64,000 nucleotides of DNA from Eudasyphora cyanicolor (GCA_963930755.1 OZ005736.1:122068256-122132255); one strand, 5' to 3'; shown: positions 1 through 11,507, counted from the stretch's first letter. Made by a program: numbers and translations. The notes: a model not told the origin generated them from the letters alone.

Positions 1-540
1 CAACATAACGGTGGATAAAGAGGTAAGTGAAATTAAGAAACTGTTGTCCAGAGATACCTCTGATTTCCGAACAAATCAGCTAAAATTTATATGTAGCTCC
101 CATACACATGTTTCATCTGATTTGCCTCTTAGCGCTATAGAATCTCTATTTTACATCAATTTATTCCGAAATTTGGGAGACCGAATTTGCCTAACCCGGG
201 GTCGGGCTTGAAGAAAATCCATGCAGATTTCTATATAGCGACCTCACAAACTTATTTCAGTGGTCCGCATTTCAGTGGTGGTGATAGATGTAGCTCACAT
301 ACATACACTTTATCTCGATTTTGTATCTAAGGGCTATAAAATTCATATTTCTTAGCAGATCTTTAAAAGATTCAACAAATAGTTTATAGAAAATCGGTCG
401 AGATTTAGATATAGCTCGTATATACATACCTATATTCCGATTTTGAATCTAAGCGCTACAAAATACAACGTTTTCCACAGATCATTAGAAAAACAATATC
501 GGTAAAACTTTACACTAATTCTTATTCCGCCCTTTAAGGG
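1..540. repeat. Degenerate tandem module, DINE-like interior
   Basis: Three diverged copies of a short module of about 55 nt are visible. Each is marked by an AGCTC block (near 95, 292 and 413) followed by a run ending in a 'gcgctat/ggctat/gcgctac' segment. The wording resembles the interior of the family C elements near 51 kb, so this is probably the decayed inside of a similar element. No hairpin terminus is seen. The small reading frame here shows no recognisable domain. Confidence 0.35.
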
Positions 541-597
541 TTGGATGTTATATTTCGCACTTCCTTACCGGTTTTTAACTCAAATTTGTTTACCCAG

Positions 598-917
598 TTC
601 TAGAGAGAAATTAACTGGAGGAAGTAAAACATTTGCGGTCCAAAAATATTTTGGAGGAAGTGCTGAAGCAAAGTCAAAAACATACTCCTCATCTCTAGGT
701 ATAAAGCTAAATAATTTAGATTCTTGCGGAAAAGGTAAGGTATTATTGCATAACATAATATCGATCATTAACAAAATGTTTTGTGTATTTTGTACTTTTT
801 TTTCAACGTTTTTTTAGAGTCAACTGTACTGAATTTCTTGTGGAATCTGCTCTTTTCCCACCTCGCCTAAATGTAAATGAGGAAGAAGTCAGTACGATTT
901 TAAATAAGTGCATATAA
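598..917 (+). CDS. Putative last two exons of an unidentified gene
   Basis: I do not recognise this protein. An open frame enters after a plausible acceptor (pyrimidine-rich tract ending in CCCAG at 597). It runs through a hydrophilic segment containing TFAVQKYFGGSAEAK and meets a GTAAGG donor at 735. An 85-nt intron ends in a T-rich tract with AG at 819. Joining phase 1 restores a frame containing CTEFLVESALFPPRLN, and it stops at TAA 915-917. That gives about 77 residues, apparently a C-terminus. The short intron length is typical of flies. The exon boundaries are inferred from splice consensus only. Earlier exons would lie to the left, outside the window. It could instead be an old transposon or a chance frame. 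Confidence 0.4.
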
Positions 918-1344
918 GTATAATAAGCATTCTCTCATTTCACTATTAAAATATCCTTAAATATAAAAAAAACGATATATATTATTGATTTATTCAATAA
1001 CTGCATTGTATCAGTATAAATTCCATTAATTTGCAGGGCACATAACAAATTCGGTTGTTAATATGACAATATATTTGTAGAATTTAAAGCCAACATATTT
1101 TCAATAAATGGTTTGAAAATATATTTGTTGAGCAAAATCAGAAATATTTTTAATAAACAAAATACAAATATTGTCGTTGATATGAAAATATGTTTGTTAA
1201 GTAAAAAAGGAAAAATTATACAATGAACGAGCCACAATTTTCGTTGATGAAACTTCAATTTTCTTTATCACAGGAATTTTGAAAATTTTTGTATTTGAGT
1301 TTTTGAAAATTATAGTTGAATTACAAATTTTGTTTTTTCTGTGT
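918..1344. other. AT-rich non-coding
   Basis: AT-rich sequence downstream of the putative stop at 917. It holds several A/T runs and repeated 'aatatatttgtt'-type words like those in family D. I see no coding region, terminal repeat or clear canonical polyadenylation signal. Confidence 0.4.
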
Positions 1345-1456
1345 AGAATTTTACGACGATTAAGAATATATAGACTTTATGGGGTCTCAGATCAATATTT
1401 AGAGGTGTTACAAACGGAGTGACAAAATGAATATACCCCCATCCTATGGTGGAGAG
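1345..1456 (-). mobile_element. Family B DINE-like terminal fragment
   Basis: Reversed copy of the family B 5' end. It holds the 'ttttacgacgattaagaatata' block, the TGGGGTCTCAGATC block, the GTTACAAACGGAGTGACAAAATGAATAT block and the terminal hairpin around 'CCCCCATCCTATGG'. The same string occurs at 7930-8038 and, in the opposite orientation, at 46236-46350. Only the hairpin end is present, so this copy is truncated. Assignment to the INE-1/Helentron group is by architecture, not by database match. Confidence 0.6.
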
Positions 1457-3659
1457 TATAAACACACATTTTAAAAGTGACCCCGAATTGTAGTTTTTGT
1501 GGTATAGAGCTCCAAAGTTACCTATTTCAAGTATTTTTCTCAAAATTACTATTTGTTAAATTAGGCATATCTTCTTAACCGCTTTACGTATTTTGAAGAT
1601 ATTATTACCAATGAAAAGCTCTGCTACTCCTCTTCAATGTTGCGGTATGAAATATTTATCTCCTTTGGTGAAAATGAGAAAGTATCAATCAATATCCTTG
1701 ATTTTTTTGATACTAACGGGTCAAACTATTATGAACTGCTATGAAAAAATCAAAATGGAACCTTGATGGACCAAAAAGATATAGCAATTTTGTTGAGTCA
1801 ATATTATAATTTTTCTTGTAAATTTTTATATAGAATTTTAGATTTGTCTGCTGGGCTAGTGTAACTTCAAAATGGCTTGAGCGATTGATGTTACTTTTAC
1901 ACATTATATTTATAATATCAATGTGACTATGAGTGGATCCGATAGGTGGCGCTGTAGTCAAGTTATTAACCTAGTTATTACCCAATTCCTCTACTATCAC
2001 GCCAAGTATGGTCGCAATCGGTTGCCTGGTTAAGAAACGGCCGAATTATTTCACGTTTTTTATTTCCTCCCTTTGTGCTATGGTGGAAGGTATAAGAACG
2101 ATGAAGAATATTTAGTGACGAATCTATTTTGATGATCAACAAGCTTCAGAGCTTCAGAGCCTTTCCTTATAATAAAAAAAAACTAAATTTCTTATAAACG
2201 CAAAAAATAACTTCTTTGATTCAAAGAATAACCTGTTTAATCCAATGAAATATGCCCTTGTATTCAGGCAAAGAAGTATTTCTTAATTCCAAGGAAAATT
2301 TTATTTTTCCGCTGCAATTTCTGTGTAAAGAGGGTATTTGTCAGTGTTTCTTATGATTTTCTTTTCAGTGTTTCTACACACTTACTTGTGCATGGGTGGG
2401 TGGGAATGAGTGGACAAGTGTACCAATTAATTTAACTAACTGCCACTTAATTGTTACTCGCCGAAGTCATCGTCATCGTCATCTTCATTGCCATCATCAT
2501 CATTGTTCAAGACGTTGAAGTAAGTTTATGTGGCAGACATACTAACTACATTTAAAGTACAAGACCCAGCGACCCCATTTGCCTTGAATATGTGTTATAT
2601 TTTATTGTTTATACGGGTAGGCGGTATAGTCATTTTAGGCTATCGTTTGTAGCACTAAATCCATGACAAAGGCAAGATGAGTAAGTCCTTCATGAAAATT
2701 GTGGAAACAATATAGCACAAGTTGAATACGTGAGGAATATAGACTTGTACTCCATAACAATGGAGTAGTGCTTAAACAATTCGCTTCGAACGAAGAAAGT
2801 TTCTTTTTGAGGGTAAAGCTATACTTCATTCCTAGTTTTATATTTGTACTTTTAATTCGTAATTAAAATTTTATTGTACGTATGAAGAAAACATAAAAAA
2901 CAGCGGGAGAATAACAGCGAGGAATGAACGGGTGTTGCGGATAGGATTAGGGACGAAGTCTTCTCCTTTGTAAGAATGGTCTCAAAGAGAAAATGTTTTA
3001 ATTAATGCCTTAATAAAGTGTCATTTAATGACTGTAAGAAATTGATTAATAAACTTTTATTCTTAAAGTAAACACTGCAACGTCGACTATAGCAGTACAT
3101 AGGATGTGTGCCAACGAGGCATAAAAAGAAAAGAAGTTTGTGAGCTGTTAAGACACTTACTACAAGAGAGTTTAAGTGGCTCTAATTAAAAATAAGTTTG
3201 TTATAAACGTCATTCTGAGTCATAGTATAATATGAGTTTTATATGATCTGTGGTTACTGCTGCATTGCATATCTAGAGAGCAGGAAAGAGGTTTGACTGA
3301 CATCGGTAATGTATGAGTGACTATAGCAGTCAATTAAGAACCTATTTCATGTAAAATATGTTATTGATAGTGCAGTAAAGTTCAATAAAATTGTTTAGTG
3401 GATTAACATATAGCAAAGGGTCAAAAACCCAACATTGAGTTACGAGTATTGGTTTTGATGGCCTGCATCAAAATTCATATCATAAACATTCTGCAGAGCT
3501 GTAAAATCAAAGTAATTAATTAACTTCAAAAGGGTTTAACAACAAAGATATTCGTTATTAACCTCACCTCGTGGGGAGTACAGTATACATATAATTTGAT
3601 TCAAAACAAGTGTAATACATTCTCTGCAGGATATTTTAAGCCATTTTATAGGGGAACTA
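1457..3659. other. Intergenic or intronic, no gene seen
   Basis: No supported coding exon. An ATC-type trinucleotide repeat lies at about 2468-2505 (many TCATCG/TCATCA units). On the minus strand it would read as an acidic tail ending in FGE and a stop, but no upstream exon or acceptor supports it. The remainder is AT-rich and otherwise unremarkable. Confidence 0.4.
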
Positions 3660-4130
3660 AAATACTAAAATTTTCAATTAAGAAATTGCACTAATTTACA
3701 AAATTTTTATCGAAGGGCTGAGCGCAACATTTTCCGGTATAATATGGTGTCATAAACACGAGAAAAATATAAAAAAATGCTTTTTGCCATTTACTTTTTA
3801 AAAAAAATCTTTTTTATTTCGTTTTTCTTGGAATGTGCCTTTAGTATTTGGACCATATTTTTTGAAGTATAAGCTCGATAATGCCGGGATACCCTTCAAA
3901 GGAGTTAAAGGGAACTAGGGGGCTACAAATGTTGGAAATGTCACTTTCAGAAATTTCGTAACTGCCTTTAAAACAATTAGGAAATATGTGATTTTTTTTC
4001 AAAAAAATTGTTTTTTGCTGGCCCAAAATACAAACCATATAAATAGAAAAAAATCGCAAAAAATTAGTTTATTCCAATTTTTGAAAACTAACATAGAAAC
4101 AAAGCCTATTTCTAAAAATCCAACAATATC
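3660..4130. repeat. Module E, AT-rich dispersed repeat
   Basis: This block contains 'agtatttggaccatatttt', 'gaagtataagctcgata' and 'ttgctggcccaaaata'. Recognisable versions recur at about 9225-9420, 38090-38360, 45481-46170, 47536-48800 and 51920-52400. It often abuts a family A end, so it may be an extended interior of that element and not a separate transposon. Confidence 0.55.
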
Positions 4131-4612
4131 ATGTTTTCATACCCCCACTATTGTAACACATCGAAGGAGTGACCTAAGAGACCCCAAGCATATTTTGCGG
4201 AAATCAGTTATAGGCCATTTTAAGTCATTTGAGCAATGTCCGTCCGTCCGTCTGGCTGGTGTGCACGATAATTTTATGAGTAACCTATTGACTTCATATT
4301 TTGATATGCGTTAATATTTTTTTCTATCTCAGGCTAAAGATGGACCATGTTGGTCCACTCCTTCGTGAATGCACACAATCATGTATGTGGCGCAGTTGCT
4401 TAGACTGCTGTATTTTCGATTCATCTAAAATGTCCACACAATATTCTAAAAAGGTTCTCTATTTAGAAAATAAAATAAAACATCATAACTTATATACTAA
4501 TAACTTTAATAACTTATATACTACTTATCAGAGTTGTTCACAATTCCACACCTACCACCTTGAGAAAACTGGGCGAAATTGACACGCCCCTTTGATACCT
4601 CCCACACGGGGG
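4131..4612 (+). mobile_element. Family A DINE-like element, truncated
   Basis: Starts with a degraded hairpin, then TGTAACACATCGAAGGAGTG, GTCCGTCCGTCCGTCTG, 'gcacgataa', 'tttttttctatctcaggcta' and 'ggtccactccttc', ending near 'acgcccctttgatacctccca'. The order of blocks matches the fuller copies at 18760 and 36795. The 3' part with repeated 'ggtacctcccacacaaatgg' units is missing. It looks like a non-autonomous INE-1/Helentron-type insertion and encodes no protein. Confidence 0.6.
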
Positions 4613-4614
4613 AA

Positions 4615-5305
4615 ATCGTCATTTTTGATATGTTTGAATTGAATTTTTTCAAATTTGAATTGAAAATCAAGAAATCTTGTTTGGAACGCATATATTAATA
4701 TATTAGAACATAATATATTTGCTAACTGACTTTCACAAATAAAATATGTGTGTAACCACAAACAAAGTTATTGTTTAAGAAGTTTTCCAAACATATTTTA
4801 TTTAAAAAAAATTTTAAAACTTTGCTGATTTTTTCGAATTTTAGTTAGTTTTTCCTAGTTTTCGTTTTAAACTTTATAGCTAAAAATGTCTTTTAATTTA
4901 TAAATATTCCAATTCATCACTTTTTGTCAATCCATCAATGCAATTTATATTGACGAAAGATTATACGATTTAAGTTTTAATTAAATTTTAAAAACATTTA
5001 AAATTTATAAAAAAATTATCTTTGAGCACCTGAAAAACAGAAAACTTGTCTTTAAATCAAGGCATTGATACATTGCCAAAATAATTAAATACAAACTAAT
5101 CTTTGTTTCGGAAATACTAGTTCCAAATAAAAAAATATTAGAATGGGAACATATTTTTGTTTAGAACAATATTCTCGCAAACATATAATATTTATGTGTG
5201 TCAAATATTATATATTTGGAGTGTACTCTAAACATATGTATATTTCAAGCCGAATATGTTTGGGACAATATACTACAGAAGCGATTTTTTTCAGCGTGCA
5301 TAACA
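4615..5305 (-). mobile_element. Family D AT-rich element, reverse copy
   Basis: Reverse copy of an AT-rich element whose other copies begin 'gctgaaaaaatcgcttctgtag'. Here the complementary end lies at about 5275-5305 ('acagaagcgatttttttcagcgtg'). Interior blocks ('caattcatcactttttgtcaatccatcaatg', 'tcgtataatctttcg' complement) match the copy at 26028-26460. There is no protein. It is probably a non-autonomous DNA transposon with imperfect terminal inverted repeats. Confidence 0.5.
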
Positions 5306-5408
5306 ATGGACAACAAAAAGTTAACGGCTTATAACTTTGATTCCAGTACATACAAATGCTTTAGTTTTTGTGCAGTATAATGCTTTTATATTACCTATAG
5401 TAGAGCTG

Positions 5409-5477
5409 TCAGGCTATCGGTAGTCGCCCCATTCGATAGTTTTTGTCAAAACTATCGATAGTATCGATACTATCGGA
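5409..5477. promoter_or_regulatory. Cluster of TATCGATA (DRE-like) motifs
   Basis: Two exact TATCGATA palindromes (5453-5460 and 5462-5469) lie inside a longer near-palindrome, flanked by CTATCGG half-sites (about 5414 and 5470). In Drosophila this octamer is the DNA replication-related element bound by DREF and BEAF-32. No gene start is visible nearby, so it may be a boundary element or simply a transposon terminus. Function is inference only. Confidence 0.3.
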
Positions 5478-5594
5478 CAATTTGTTAAAGAAATGTATTA
5501 TGGTATTATTCTACAAAATCCAAGGTTTTAGAAGAAAAACAAGCCGCAATGATGTTTTATAAATTAAAGTAAAAAGTAGTAAATATTAGAATAA

Positions 5595-6592
5595 ACAAGT
5601 AAGAAAGTTTCAGTGTGAGTAATGTAATATTGAATATTACTCGAATTATTCTGACAATTTGTGTGGGAGGTACCAGAAGGGGTTTATCAAATACACCTTT
5701 TTTTGCTGAACATTAGATACTTTAAATTCATTGCACTGTGCCGACTTATAAGCATTTATGTGCACTGGTATAAACGTTATGAGACATTAAATTGTGGTAT
5801 GATTTGGGCATTTTGTGTGGGAGGTACAAAGAGGGGCGTGGCAATAACGCCCATTTTTCACAGGGCTATAGACACTATAAAAACATTACACTGTACAAAA
5901 TTTCAAGTATATTTATACACTGGTTTTAATGTTATAAGCTGTTAACTTTTGGTGCAAAAAGGTACCTTTGTGTGGGAGGTACCAGAAGGGGCGTGACAAC
6001 AACACCCATTTTTCCCTGGACTGTAGGCAATATAAAAGCATAATACTGTACAAAATTTCAAGTATTTTTATACACTGTTATTAATGTTATAAGCTGTTAA
6101 CTTTTGGTGCAAAATGGTGCATTTGTGTGGGAGGTACCAAAAGGGACGTGGCGACTTTGCCCATTTTTCTCGAGTTGATAACGACTAATAAGCTAATACT
6201 ATGTGTGGAATTTCAAAAGATTCGAATAAGTAGTATAGCAGTTATTAAAGAATCAATATTTCACAACATTTTAACCCTTTGTGGGGGAGGTACTAGAAGG
6301 AGTGGACCAATATGGCCCATCTTCGAACTTAGCCGGAGATAGAAAAAAATATTACCACATACCAAATTTGAGGTCAATCGGTTACTCCTTTCGAGAGTTA
6401 TCGTGCGCACCAGCCAGCAGACAGACAGACAGACAGACAGACAGACGGACGGACATTGCTCATTCGACTTAAAATGACCCAAAACGGATTTCCTCCGAAC
6501 ATACTTGGGGTCTTAGGTCACTCCTTCGACGTGTTACACTTTTTTCCGTAGCAAATGATATATACCCTCGTCACACTAAAGTGAGGGTATAA
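5595..6592 (-). mobile_element. Family A DINE-like element, near full length
   Basis: Reverse copy running from 'aacaagtaagaaagtttcag' to the hairpin 'taccctcgtcacactaaagtgagggta'. Inside are three tandem versions of a unit of about 150 bp containing 'tttgtgtgggaggtacca' and 'aaaatttcaagtatttttata'. These are followed by the ACAGACAG/ACGGACGG microsatellite and the GTGTTACAC block. It shares its architecture with INE-1 of Drosophila (hairpin, conserved block, microsatellite). It is non-coding; the small frames inside are incidental. Confidence 0.7.
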
Positions 6593-7047
6593 ATATATAA
6601 TGAAAAAGCAAAAAAACATCGTAAGATATTGTCCATAGGAAATATCTTAGAGTACCCAGCACAAAATATTTTTATTAAAATTGTAGTACTTATCTTAGAA
6701 CAAATTAACTTGCTTAATCTTTCCGATTTTGTGTCATCCATCGAGGTTTGTGGCATCTATTGTGGTTTGTAGACTGGCCGAATGGGCAGGACTTAAGATT
6801 TGAATTTAATAGCCACAATTTAAAGCTTAATGGTTCCTTTCTACCCTACGGACGAATAACTCTTGTAGGCTATCGATTTTTGTTAATTTTTAAGTTTGCT
6901 GCGAAACCAAAAGTTTAGTTATCTCGGTGGGATAATTGAAGCGGAAAGCTTCAAAATATGCCATTTATTCAGTTCAAAGAATGAAGTAAAGAGGACTCTT
7001 AAAGTTATTTCTATAAAAACATACGATTCAGTTACTCACCCCTTTAA
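6593..7047. other. No feature recognised
   Basis: AT-rich sequence between repeats. I see no exon, terminal repeat or RNA structure. Confidence 0.35.
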
Positions 7048-7130
7048 ATCAGGGCTGTGGAGTCGGAGTCTGGGAAATTTTCCCGGAGTCGGAGTCCGGA
7101 GTCGAAAAATTATGGTCGACTCCGACATGT
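7048..7130. repeat. GGAGTCGGAGTC short repeat cluster
   Basis: A compact block rich in GGAGTCGGAGTC and its complement GACTCCGACAT, with a TTTTCCC/GGGAAAATT inverted core. The words recur at least four times in about 80 bp. It resembles the end or core of a small dispersed element. No coding role is seen. Confidence 0.45.
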
Positions 7131-7305
7131 GTTTTGCAAAATGTTCTTTTGCACTCAAAACATTTTGGGAAAACAAATTGGCAAAAAGGATAACATATTC
7201 GAAGCTCTGAATATATGTATTTAGCTAACAAAATAAGTATTTTTGCAAAACTATACACTATTCCTAAGTTCTTGATAAATAAATTCTACCCTACTAAATT
7301 AAAAG

Positions 7306-8038
7306 AAGTAAAAGCGTTAAGTTCGGCCATGCCGAACCTTGTATACCCTCCAACATGGATTGCATTCAATTTTATTACTGGAAAATCTTTGGATATGAAG
7401 CAAATCATGAAACGATCCTTTTTGTTTAAGTAAATTATTTAAAAATCGAACGCTGCAATTTTATGCCGCAAATTCTTTAGCCAAACTCTTTACCTGAAAA
7501 ATGTGGCATTTATGGCTTAAATTAGATTTTTGAAAGCTATATCTACACGGGGACTACAACAAAATAAATTCAGTTAAAATGCTTCGAAAATATGGTATTT
7601 ATGGCTTAAGTACGTATGTATATTTTGCAGCGACCTCTATAGGGTAACTGTAACAAAATATGAACCGATTTGTATAATTTTTGCCTTGATGAATTCTTGT
7701 CAAAATAGAATACAAACTGCAAAATTTCTGGTAAATTGCTTTAAAAATGTGGTAGCTATACGGAGCGACCTATATAAGGGAGCTATATCAAAACATTGAC
7801 CGATATGGCCCATTTGCAATCCCAAACAACCTGCAACTATAAGAAATATTTCTACCAAATTTGATCAACCTAGCTCTATTATTACGGACTGTATCGTGAT
7901 TACAACAGACGGACGGACGGATGAACAGACGGACATGGCATCGTCTTAGAATTTTACGACGATTAAGAATATATATACTTTATGGGGTCTCAGATCAATA
8001 TTTAGAGGTGTTACAAACGGAGTGACAAAATGAATATG
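7306..8038 (-). mobile_element. Family B DINE-like element, hairpin end lost
   Basis: Reverse copy. It begins with 'gttaagttcggccatgccga', which is also the 3' end of the 46232-46692 copy in complement. It then has 'tataccctccaacatgga', an interior with repeated 'gcttaaatta/gcgacctatat' wording, the GACGGACGGACGG microsatellite and the TCGTCTTAGAATTTTACGAC block. It stops at 8038 before the terminal hairpin. It is a non-coding, non-autonomous insertion. Confidence 0.6.
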
Positions 8039-8339
8039 TATGTTGACTTATTTCGGCAAAATACGGGTTTGGTTAGTAGTTCTTGTTAAATTCAATTTAC
8101 TGCTTCCATAAGTATTTCAGCTGATTTAAGTTAAAGACATACACTATTGCTACTGAATTCTACAGATGAAAGAGTGATGTCTATCGACACTGCAGTCAGT
8201 TATACCACACAAATAAAACTCTCTACCAATTTTTGTATTTGTTTCTATTACTTTTTTGCAATAGACAGAAAGTAACTGAAACATATGGTATCGAACCAAA
8301 ATAAATTCTGACTGATTTTCTTTTAATTGTTTTACCGAC

Positions 8340-9178
8340 AGTTACAATGTGCAACACGAAAAAATATAACCATATACGGACACCACTACGTGACAAAAGA
8401 CTAGAAAAAGACCTGTGTCTCCCAGTTTGGCCCAAAGTCATGTACGTTTTTTTTATGGGCCCCCAAAGATTTGGGTCCTCGGTGTCATTTGGAAAAAAGT
8501 GATAATTTTCTCAAGCTCATATCTTGCAAACCGTTCGGAATTTTGTGGATCCACAACTCAAGAGAGTGCGATTTGCAAGTCCAGGGCCATCAACATTATA
8601 AACACAATACGAATATTTTTTTTATTATTTTTGTAATAGATAGCATAGTTCTCAATGTTGAAGTACCGAAAAAACAAATTAAATTAAACAATTTTCGTGA
8701 AATTTTTCACTTTTGCGGTTACCTAAGCGCTACCTAAACGGTTTTAAGAATCCTGGAAGTTCATATGTTTTAGAATGTTGTTTATGGAGATCTTAGGTAC
8801 ATTTTTGTAATTGATTGTTTCCTTGAGTTTTGAACGGTTTGTTACCTATGGACCTGAACAGGGGAAAAAAGGTAAAACCATTTTAGATTTAGACCTTAAA
8901 GATGAAGTTTTTTTGATTTTACATGCTAACTATTTTTGTTCTTTATGACAAGAGATACAACTTTGCCTCAGAGAGTAAATCAAAATTCAGAACCGTTTGC
9001 AAGATATGGGCCTGAGGAAATGATCACTTTTATGCAAAAATGACACCGAGGCTCCAAATCTTTGGAGCCCATAAAAAAGTGCAAGACTTTGGGCAAAACT
9101 GGGAGACACGGGTCAAGGGCTTTTTTTGGCCTTTTATCACGTAGTAGTGTCCGTATATTTCCATGACATAAAAAATTA
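8340..9178. mobile_element. Inverted-repeat element with ~190-bp arms
   Basis: Two arms match in opposite orientation. The left (about 8340-8545) and right (about 8985-9178) share 'cacgtagtagtgtccgtata', 'gtgtctcccagtttt/ggcccaaagt', 'tttttatgggc', 'ggtgtcatttt' and 'atatcttgcaaac'. The loop of about 440 bp is AT-rich and non-coding. The arms differ at many sites, so the insertion is old. This is the layout of a small foldback element or a long-arm MITE. A second small palindrome (ACAGTGGT/ACCACTGT) lies just outside at about 9183-9202. Confidence 0.6.
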
Positions 9179-9224
9179 CACACAGTGGTAGTAAACCACT
9201 GTATCTACGTGAAAGTTATATTCC

Positions 9225-9420
9225 CAAAATTTTAGCATTCATAATTTTCTTTATTTTAAGGGTATCACGACTATATCGTTTTTCTATTTATTCCAAAATA
9301 TGTGGTCCAAATACTAAAGGAACCTTCCATGAATATTGAAATTAAGAAAACTATACCATAAACATTTTTGTTTTGGTTTTATAAAATAGTATGCCTCAAT
9401 CTACACAAAGTAAGTTTTCA
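9225..9420. repeat. Module E fragment
   Basis: Short piece with 'ttattccaaaatatgtggtccaaatactaaagg' wording in the orientation opposite to 3660-4130. It ends where family A sequence starts. Confidence 0.4.
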
Positions 9421-10108
9421 ACTCTCGGACTTGAATTTCGAGTATCGCTTAGCAGTAGATACTTCAAAGACATTGCACTGTACAGAATTGTAAATGTTTA
9501 TGTGCACTGGTATTAACGTCATACCATTCAATTATGGTATGATTTGGCTATTTTGCGTGGGAAGTACCAAAAGGGGCGTGGCAATAACGCGCATTTTTTT
9601 ATAAAAGCATTACACTGCACACATTTTCAAGTATTCATATGCACTGTTATTCAAGTTGTAAGCAGTTTACTTTTGTACAAAATGTTCCCTTTGTGTGGAA
9701 TATACCAAAAGGGGCGGGTCCACATCGCTCATTTTGCAAGGTGATAGCGACAGGTGAACCATTAATATATTTGAAATTACAGAAGATTCCGAAAGGTAGT
9801 ATAATCAATATTTCACCAAAGGGAAATACTGGAAGTATTGGATAAATATAGCACATAATCGAACTTAATCTGAGATAGAAAAAAATATTATCACATATCA
9901 AATTTGAAGACAATCCTTTACTCTGTTCGAGAGTTCTAGTGCGCATTAACCTGACAGAGAGACGGACTGACATAGCTCAAAAGACTTAAAATGTCCTAAA
10001 ACAGATTTCCGCCCGCCGAACATATTTAAGGTCTTAGGTCACTTCTCCGATACATCATTTGTTCCGATGTCTCGGAACAAATGATGTATACCCTCCTACA
10101 CTAAAGTC
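9421..10108 (-). mobile_element. Family A DINE-like element
   Basis: Reverse copy with two internal 'tttgtgtggaatataccaaaaggggcg'-type units, a degraded microsatellite ('gacagagagacggactgac'), the 'cttaggtcac' block and the hairpin 'taccctcctacactaaagt' at about 10088-10108. It is more decayed than the copy at 5595-6592. No protein. Confidence 0.6.
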
Positions 10109-10896
10109 AGTCCTTGGCTGTTTTGCAATAACCACACTTCTTCTCCGCACTTTGGCTCAACCCGTTGCACAGTATTATTGCCACAAAGATTTTATTTTAA
10201 TTGATATACGAATATATAGTAAAAAAACAAAAACATTGCAAACAATTTATTTTAAAACGTTTTCCATTTAAATTAAAATCTTCCATTAAATATAGTTGTT
10301 TTTTTTTGCACATTACTCAAGAGAAAATTTAACGAAAAATAACTTTCAATAAACATAATTTTACGTTAATAAAAACCTCCATATATATTCGTATTTATTA
10401 AGAAGTCCTCTTTTTTTATTTCATATACGAGTACATACATATGAAAATAAAATATAATCCTTAGTTAAAAGTGTATGTGTGTGCACATCTGCCATCTGTT
10501 TCGAAATTCGAAAAAATCCCCTTAAGCATTTAAATGAATTGAAAAAAACAACTTTTTCTCCATGAATATGCAAATTTCATAACTGCGATGCACCCTAACA
10601 AAAAACGGCAAGAAAAAAATACACACCGAATTTCAAGCATTTAGTATGCACATACATTTCCTTCTGAAGAGTTATGAACATAACTCCCATGCCGCCTGTC
10701 CCCTAGTTATCCTCGTCCTTACGTGACATACGAGTGGACAAACTCATTCTCTCCCAGTGACCAGTAGTAGTTTTATTCATATGAATGTTTATTATCAATC
10801 TTTTTTTTTCATTTCCATTTTGATTTTAAAAATATAACGCAGTTCTCGAAATATGTACGATTTAATATCGGGGTGAGGGAGGGAATTTATACTCAC
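10109..10896. other. AT-rich, probably intron of the Ig-domain gene
   Basis: Sequence immediately 3' (minus sense) of the Ig exon. It contains pyrimidine and A/T runs but no further exon of the same family that I can identify. It is therefore probably the next intron of that gene. Confidence 0.4.
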
Positions 10897-11073
10897 AAGC
10901 AACGACAACATCGATCGTTTCACTAAATATGGAACCGGCTTCGTTTTTTGCAATGCATTTATAACTGCCGGCATCATCGCGTTGAGTATTCAATATTCTC
11001 ATGTATTGACTGGATGAATAGTCACCGACGGGTATGCCATTCTTAATCCAACGATATGTGGGCTGGGGATAAC
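10897..11073 (-). CDS. Internal exon, Ig I-set half-domain, Sidekick-like
   Basis: A 177-bp exon on the minus strand. The acceptor is 'tttttccag' (AG at complement of 11074-11075) and the donor is GTGAGT (complement of 10891-10896). Both splice sites split a codon after the first base, so the exon is symmetrical (phase 1-1) and adds 59 residues. The peptide carries the core tryptophan (YRWIKNG) and the DDAGSYKCIAKN signature of an I-set domain with its C-strand Trp and F-strand Cys. It closes with IFSETIDVVVA. The wording and the split Tyr codon at the end best fit a Sidekick homophilic adhesion protein (synaptic-layer targeting, extracellular Ig plus fibronectin III repeats). A Dscam or contactin relative is the main alternative. 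The exon is open and looks intact, unlike the transposon debris around it. Confidence 0.8.
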
Positions 11074-11507
11074 CTGGAAAAACCATATACACAGAGAAAG
11101 AGAGTTTATTAATAAAAATATATTAAATACAATTAAACTGCAAAAAAGAAAGAAATGAAAATGGGAAACAAGTATAAAATAGGATTTAAGAATATGCCTA
11201 TTGTTCGATGGATAAATATTAGGGTGTTCCTAAATGACTTTTCGGATATTTAAGCAGTTAAGCATAATAGTTTTCCGAAGTCCCGCCATAAGCAATTCTT
11301 CCTTTTTATTTACACATCGTTCATTCAATGTCAAACCGAACGATTGTTTGAAAAAAATGTGGTCGACATTCCCGTCTGTCTTGAAAATTTTTATATGCGT
11401 TTTACTATCGAAATGATTCATCTTGTAGTTGGTGAGAAAAAAAACAAAAATTTTTATAACGTTTTTTTCTGAAAATATAAGAATAGCTGTATTTTGGAAG
11501 CTAAGTA
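11074..11507. other. Intron sequence with possible transposon debris
   Basis: Upstream intron (minus sense) of the Ig exon. A TA followed by GGGTGTTCC at about 11220 looks like another Tc1/mariner-type terminus. The minus-strand frame between it and 11507 has no domain I can name. Confidence 0.35.

Noticed and set aside
2468..2505. Acidic protein C-terminus on the minus strand
   Set aside because: The frame is just a trinucleotide repeat. An in-frame stop lies a few codons upstream and no acceptor fits.
6281..6482. Short frames across the ACAG/ACGG microsatellite
   Set aside because: Their peptides reflect the microsatellite and change with each family A copy.
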